Part shown: one piece after another, positions 15,524 to 19,485 of the stretch
Position numbering within the stretch: the first letter of the stretch is position 1
Layout: the number at the start of each line of letters is the position of its first letter
DNA from: an uncultured Campylobacter sp.
Lineage (GTDB): Bacteria > Campylobacterota > Campylobacteria > Campylobacterales > Campylobacteraceae
Length of the DNA: 19,485 nt
Assembly: GCF_937890585.1 (NCBI RefSeq)
Contig: NZ_CALACG010000075.1
Span: 1-19,485, forward strand
Reading direction: 5' to 3'
Made by a program: the position numbers and the translations under genes
The notes under the pieces: generated by a model
What the model was told of the DNA's origin: nothing
Database searches by the model: none
Seen by the model: only the letters and a program-made list of their open reading frames with translations

Positions 15524-17851
15524 TTTAATATTTTTTCTAACAACGTTTTCAAGGTATTCTGACGAATATGGTTTTGTGATATATTCTGTCATACCAACCT
15601 CTACTCCACGCAATCTATCAGTTTTAGACGTTCTTGATGTTACTGCTATTAGCGGTAAAGTGCGATACTTAGAGTATTTGCGAATTTCACCAGCTAGAGT
15701 ATATCCGTCCATCCTTGGCATCTCAATATCGATTAGCACCGCATCAAAGGCATGCTCGCCTGATTTAATTATATTGAGTGCTTCTACTCCATTAGTTGCT
15801 TCTATTATCGTGACACCGATTGGCTCAAGCGACTTTTGCATGATGGTTCTATCCATCTTAGAGTCATCAACGATCAAGACCTTGTAGTCGCTTGGTTTCT
15901 CTTTTGTTTTTGAATTATCTTCCATCTCAGCCCTGATATCCACTTTAATATCTTTTGCCATCTCCATCATAGCACCAACGTCTATAATAAGAGTTACGCG
16001 GCCATCACCTCTAATGGTAGCACCAGCGATACCTGGGATATTTTGTAGATAATCACCCATTGACTTAATAACAATCTCTTCTTGACCGACTAAAGTATCT
16101 ACAATGATACCCAGTTTTGCCTCGGCAACACCGATGATAACGACATAAGTATGATCACCACCATCAAAAACCTTCTTAACACCAAAGACATCTGAGAGTC
16201 TAACAAGAGATAAGACCTCATCTCTTAGCCTTAAGACATTTTTGCCATCGATCGTATAGATATCATCGATAGGTACGCGAACTGTTTCAAGAACGCTCGC
16301 AAGTGGGATAGCATAAAATTCCTCTTGTGTTCCAACAAGTAGTGACTGGATGATTGCAAGTGTGAGTGGAATTTTTAATTTTATGACAGTACCTTGTCCA
16401 ACTTCACTTTCAATATCAATTATGCCATTTAGTTTTTCGATATTTGTCTTAACAACGTCCATACCAACGCCACGTCCAGATACGTTTGTAACCTTGGCTG
16501 CAGTTGAAAATCCTGGCTTAAATATAAGACCAAAAGCCTCTTTCTCGCTCATCGCATCAGCTTCTCGCTCAGTGATGATGCCTTTTTCTATCGACTTGGC
16601 TTTAAGCATATCAGCATCTAAGCCCTTACCATCATCAACTATCTCAACAACGATGTGGTTGCCCTCGTTGTAAGCTTTTAGTTGGACTGTACCTTTTTCA
16701 GGCTTACCAGCAGCCTTTCTTGTCTCAGGATCCTCTATACCGTGGTCGCATGAGTTTCTGATGATGTGAACTAGCGGATCGCCGATCTCTTCAACGATTG
16801 ACTTATCTAGCTCTGTCTCTTCACCTGAAATTTCAAGGTCTATTTGCTTACCAAGCTCGCGGCTTAAATCACGTATCATACGTGGGAATTTGTTAAATAC
16901 TTTTGCTATTGGGAGCATTCTTGTCTTCATAACAGCAAGCTGGATATCAGTCGTAACTAGACTTAGGCTTGAAACTACTTGATTTAGCTCTTCTAAGAAT
17001 TTCTCGCCCTCATATCTCTCTTCTACGTCATCATAAATTTTTAATAAGCGGTTTTTACCAAGAACAAGCTCACCGATTAGGTTCATTAAGTGATCAAGTC
17101 TTTTTACCTCGACACGGATCGTTTGCTCTTGCGCTACTGCACTGCTAGCTGCAGGTACTTTTTTGTCAGCTTCTTTTTCTCTGCTAGGAGCTGGTCTTGC
17201 AGCAGGCGTTGGAGTACTCGCAGCAGCTGGCGCTATCTCTTCAGGAGTTTTTGGAGCTATGCCTTTTGAAGCACGCCTTGCTTGATCTTCAGCCTTTCTA
17301 ACCTTTAAAAGTCTCTCTATCTCAGCCTCAACCTCAGAGTCGCTCAACTTTGAAAGCTCAGCGTCGCTTATCTCAGGAGCATCTTCTTCTGCTGGGGCAG
17401 CTGGCTCAGGCTCTTTTACAGGCTCTGGTGCTGGAGCTGCAGGTACTGCAGTTGGAGCTTCACCTTCTGAAATTTGAGTAAGGTTTGCGCAGATATTTTT
17501 GATATCTATGCCAGCAGCAGTGTCGTTACCATTATCTCTAATGCTATGCAACAAGCCCTTCATCATATCAACTGACTCAAGAACGACATCCATAACATCT
17601 GGAGTGATCTTTAGCTCGTCTTTTCTGGCTTTATTTAAAACATCTTCCATGTGGTGAGTAAGCTCTGTTAAAACGTCGAAATTTAAAAAGCTTGAGCTAC
17701 CTTTTACTGTGTGAGCAACACGGAAAATTCTATTTAAAAGCTCGAGGTCCTCAGGGTTTGCCTCTAGTTCAACAAGGTCATGGTCTATCTGCTCAATAAG
17801 TTCGAAAGCTTCTATTAAAAAGTCTTCCATTATTTCTTTCATATCATCCAT
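15515..17851 (-). CDS. cheA: Chemotaxis histidine kinase CheA with C-terminal receiver domain
   Basis: Receptor-coupled kinase that phosphorylates response regulators controlling the flagellar motor. The 778 residues are, in order: Hpt/P1 domain with phospho-accepting H47 in VAHTVKGSS (45-53); an Ala/Pro/Glu-rich linker (about 130-245) with no obvious CheY-docking P2 fold; dimerisation helices P3 (about 246-305); HATPase P4 with N box around N366, DDGKG (406-410), FKPGFS (444-449) and GRGVGMD (459-465); CheW-like P5 (about 495-640); and a receiver (about 655-778) with D662/D663, phosphoacceptor D708, T738 and K760. The fused receiver is typical of epsilonproteobacteria and probably acts as a phosphate sink. 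AGGTGA lies three bases before the ATG. The gene lies 8 nt after cheV. Confidence 0.97.
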   Translation of the reverse strand: MDDMKEIMEDFLIEAFELIEQIDHDLVELEANPEDLELLNRIFRVAHTVKGSSSFLNFDVLTELTHHMEDVLNKARKDELKITPDVMDVVLESVDMMKGLLHSIRDNGNDTAAGIDIKNICANLTQISEGEAPTAVPAAPAPEPVKEPEPAAPAEEDAPEISDAELSKLSDSEVEAEIERLLKVRKAEDQARRASKGIAPKTPEEIAPAAASTPTPAARPAPSREKEADKKVPAASSAVAQEQTIRVEVKRLDHLMNLIGELVLGKNRLLKIYDDVEERYEGEKFLEELNQVVSSLSLVTTDIQLAVMKTRMLPIAKVFNKFPRMIRDLSRELGKQIDLEISGEETELDKSIVEEIGDPLVHIIRNSCDHGIEDPETRKAAGKPEKGTVQLKAYNEGNHIVVEIVDDGKGLDADMLKAKSIEKGIITEREADAMSEKEAFGLIFKPGFSTAAKVTNVSGRGVGMDVVKTNIEKLNGIIDIESEVGQGTVIKLKIPLTLAIIQSLLVGTQEEFYAIPLASVLETVRVPIDDIYTIDGKNVLRLRDEVLSLVRLSDVFGVKKVFDGGDHTYVVIIGVAEAKLGIIVDTLVGQEEIVIKSMGDYLQNIPGIAGATIRGDGRVTLIIDVGAMMEMAKDIKVDIRAEMEDNSKTKEKPSDYKVLIVDDSKMDRTIMQKSLEPIGVTIIEATNGVEALNIIKSGEHAFDAVLIDIEMPRMDGYTLAGEIRKYSKYRTLPLIAVTSRTSKTDRLRGVEVGMTEYITKPYSSEYLENVVRKNIKLG

Positions 17852-17859
17852 ATTTCACC

Positions 17860-18813
17860 TCATTTTGCAGATTTAGAGTGTGCTTCAATCACTTTTAGCA
17901 CCTCTTTATAGAATATACCAGCATCAAATTTTGTAAGGTACATCGCTCCGCCAGCTTCTTTACTCTTAGCTTCACTAAATTCGTTGCTTAATGAAGAGTT
18001 AAATACAATCGGAACCTCTTTAAATCTATCATCATTTTTAATAGTTGAAGCAAAGCGGTATCCATCCATTTGTGGCATCTCTATATCACTTAGTATAACT
18101 CTTAGTTCTTTGACTAAGCCATCACCGTATCTTTGATAAAGCTCTTCCATTCTCTCCAAGCCCTCAACACCGTTTTTAGCCTCAACTATGCTAAGACCCA
18201 TCTTCTCAAGTGCGTCTTTTACTAGCTTTCTAGCAGTAGAGCTGTCATCAAGCACAAGAGCTACACCCTTGATCTTCTCGTTTTCATCAATATCAAAATC
18301 GATCTTTGGCGAGTAAATTCCAAGCTCTTCGACTATGCTCTCAAGATCAAGTATCAAGAGCACTTCGTCATTTTCTATTCTTGTCACACCTGTGATCTTG
18401 CCCTTATCAAGAGCTCCAGCTCCAGCAGCAAAATTTGCAGGCTCTATGTCTTTCCAGTTTATACGTCTGATCCTCTTGGCCTCATGGACGATAAAACCGA
18501 TTAATATACCGCTAAATTCAGCGATAATAACACGTGGTTTTATGACTACACCCTCAGTTGGCTCGATGATATTCATCCACCTAGCCAAATTTACAACAGG
18601 GATAACCACACCTCTTAAATCAAAAATTCCCTCGATATACTCAGGAACGCCAGGAAGCTCGGTAAGATTTGGCATCTTAATGATCTCCCGTACCTTCGCG
18701 ACATTGACTCCGTATATTCCTTCATATACTTTGTTTTCGGCCTTTTTAAAGATACGAAAATCAACAAGTTCCATCTCGTTTGAGCCCGTTTTTAGTACGT
18801 TGTCTCCAAACAT
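17860..18813 (-). CDS. cheV: Chemotaxis protein CheV (CheW domain plus receiver)
   Basis: A hybrid adapter joining receptors to CheA, with a receiver thought to tune adaptation. From ATG at 18813 it has 317 residues: CheW-like domain (about 10-165) with GVPEYIEGIFDLRGVVIP (55-72), then a receiver (about 183-317) with D189/D190, phosphoacceptor D243, S273 and K295. A reading frame open upstream to about 18900 would add 29 residues rich in Cys and Arg, but these lie inside the preceding gene, whereas ATG 18813 has AAGGA five bases upstream, shares one base with the preceding stop (TGATG), and begins at the usual CheV N-terminus KTGSNEMELVDFRIF. The short form is therefore preferred. Confidence 0.95.
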   Translation of the reverse strand: MFGDNVLKTGSNEMELVDFRIFKKAENKVYEGIYGVNVAKVREIIKMPNLTELPGVPEYIEGIFDLRGVVIPVVNLARWMNIIEPTEGVVIKPRVIIAEFSGILIGFIVHEAKRIRRINWKDIEPANFAAGAGALDKGKITGVTRIENDEVLLILDLESIVEELGIYSPKIDFDIDENEKIKGVALVLDDSSTARKLVKDALEKMGLSIVEAKNGVEGLERMEELYQRYGDGLVKELRVILSDIEMPQMDGYRFASTIKNDDRFKEVPIVFNSSLSNEFSEAKSKEAGGAMYLTKFDAGIFYKEVLKVIEAHSKSAK

Positions 18814-19485
18814 CAATGTCCTTTCAAACTCATTTTGAGCAAATTCAACTTTTGCTGGGCGTATTCTACAACAAAATAACTTTGCTCGCATGCAAAACAA
18901 GGTAAATTTATATAAAACCTATCGTAAATATCAAATAACTCACCTTGATGATAGTGTCCTTCTATCACGATATCAGCCTCAAAGCCCTGTATATGCTTGC
19001 TTATTAGCTCCTTGAAGTTTGGAATTTTATAGTGAAGATTTTTCTTAGTAAGTTTGTCAAATATCGCTTTTGAAATTTTAAAATCCAAAATTTTATCAAG
19101 TGCGTTCATAAATTTCAAAAACCACCTAAGCCTTAAAAACCTAAGCGCATACTTATCTATAAAAGGTAAAAATATATCGCCATGCGCGATCTGGACGTGC
19201 TCGCCGCTTATAGTTCTAAATTTCACTGGCTGAGCGCAAATGTCATAGACCTTTACCCCCTCAAAGCTTAGCCTCTCGCCTTTGTCCCAAAAATCTCTAG
19301 TTTTATTAAATAAATTTGAAAGCCTAAAATCGTGGTTGCCCTCAAAGTAAAAAATTTCCACCTTTTGTGAAATTTTATTTATAAGCCTTAAGTGCTCAGC
19401 GTAAAATCCTCTTGTATATTCGCCCTCGCCCGTTAAAAAATCAAATATATCGCCAAGCAAGAAAATCTGCGGTGCCTCCTTGATC
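18813..19485 (-). CDS. LpxH-like metallophosphoesterase, 5' end beyond the window (partial)
   Basis: The reading frame is open to the right edge; about 223 residues are visible. It has the calcineurin-like metal-binding motifs in the order known from LpxH (UDP-2,3-diacylglucosamine pyrophosphatase of lipid A synthesis): GDIFD near the visible start, GNHDF, HGD and GHYH. The first motif (DxH) lies outside the window. The TTG at 19460 could be read as a start, but it would fall inside the FLLGDIFD strand and remove a core part of the fold, so the gene begins further right. LpxH is plausible because Campylobacter makes lipid A and the motif spacing fits, but other phosphoesterases share these motifs. 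The stop overlaps the cheV start by one base. Confidence 0.8.
   Translation of the reverse strand, partial: IKEAPQIFLLGDIFDFLTGEGEYTRGFYAEHLRLINKISQKVEIFYFEGNHDFRLSNLFNKTRDFWDKGERLSFEGVKVYDICAQPVKFRTISGEHVQIAHGDIFLPFIDKYALRFLRLRWFLKFMNALDKILDFKISKAIFDKLTKKNLHYKIPNFKELISKHIQGFEADIVIEGHYHQGELFDIYDRFYINLPCFACEQSYFVVEYAQQKLNLLKMSLKGH

Noticed and set aside
18335..18838. A 167-codon plus-strand open frame opposite cheV
   Set aside because: It is fully antisense to a clear cheV gene, has a Ser/Ile/Thr-rich composition expected from the complement of an acidic gene, and shows no recognisable domain.
1..19485. tRNA, rRNA, insertion sequence, prophage, CRISPR, toxin-antitoxin or defence system
   Set aside because: All space is filled by recognisable housekeeping, motility and chemotaxis genes, the longest gap is 139 bases, and no repeat arrays, transposase motifs or cloverleaf-like sequences were seen.

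Overview
The window is a compact, gene-dense stretch of an epsilonproteobacterial chromosome, almost certainly a Campylobacter (by feel the C. concisus/curvus/showae side of the genus rather than C. jejuni, but the species is a guess). The grounds are the low GC content, the very frequent AAATTT hexamer, a CheA carrying its own C-terminal receiver domain together with CheV, and the gene string perR-dxs-fliH-fliG-fliF-hisC-pheA-lysA-permease-pth-rplY, which as I recall is also found around Cj0311-Cj0322 of C. jejuni. All 19 genes I can support lie on the minus strand, so transcription runs from the right end of the window to the left. The genes below are listed in that order.

Right part (19485 to 12215): a metallophosphoesterase resembling LpxH (5' end outside the window), then cheV, cheA and cheW (chemotaxis scaffold and kinase), serB (serine biosynthesis), tal (transaldolase) and a PilT/PilU-type retraction ATPase. 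Gaps are 0-10 nt and two junctions share a single base, so this looks like one transcript of mixed function.

Middle (12214 to 9967): a short gap with a plausible promoter, then rplY (ribosomal protein L25, long Ctc form), pth (peptidyl-tRNA hydrolase, GTG start) and an LptF/LptG-family permease, ended by a small terminator-like hairpin.

Left-centre (9966 to 1136): a second plausible promoter, then lysA, pheA, hisC, fliF, fliG, fliH and dxs, with junctions that overlap or nearly touch. Amino-acid biosynthesis (lysine/diaminopimelate, phenylalanine, histidine), the flagellar MS-ring, rotor and export-ATPase regulator, and the first committed isoprenoid enzyme are thus tied together by translational coupling.

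Left end (1135 to 1): perR (peroxide-sensing Fur-family repressor; the sensing residues can be placed one by one) with its own likely promoter, followed by a 33-nt perfect inverted repeat that serves as a strong terminator, then a separate promoter and a CYTH-domain gene with a GTG start that runs off the left edge.

No gene-free stretch exceeds 300 bases (the longest is 139). I saw no tRNA, rRNA, insertion sequence, CRISPR array, prophage or broken gene, and no sign of a new multi-gene system. The points worth a second look are modest: the perfect palindrome between perR and the CYTH gene, the mixed-function operons, the orphan PilT/PilU ATPase, several non-ATG or re-assigned starts, and the AAATTT excess.
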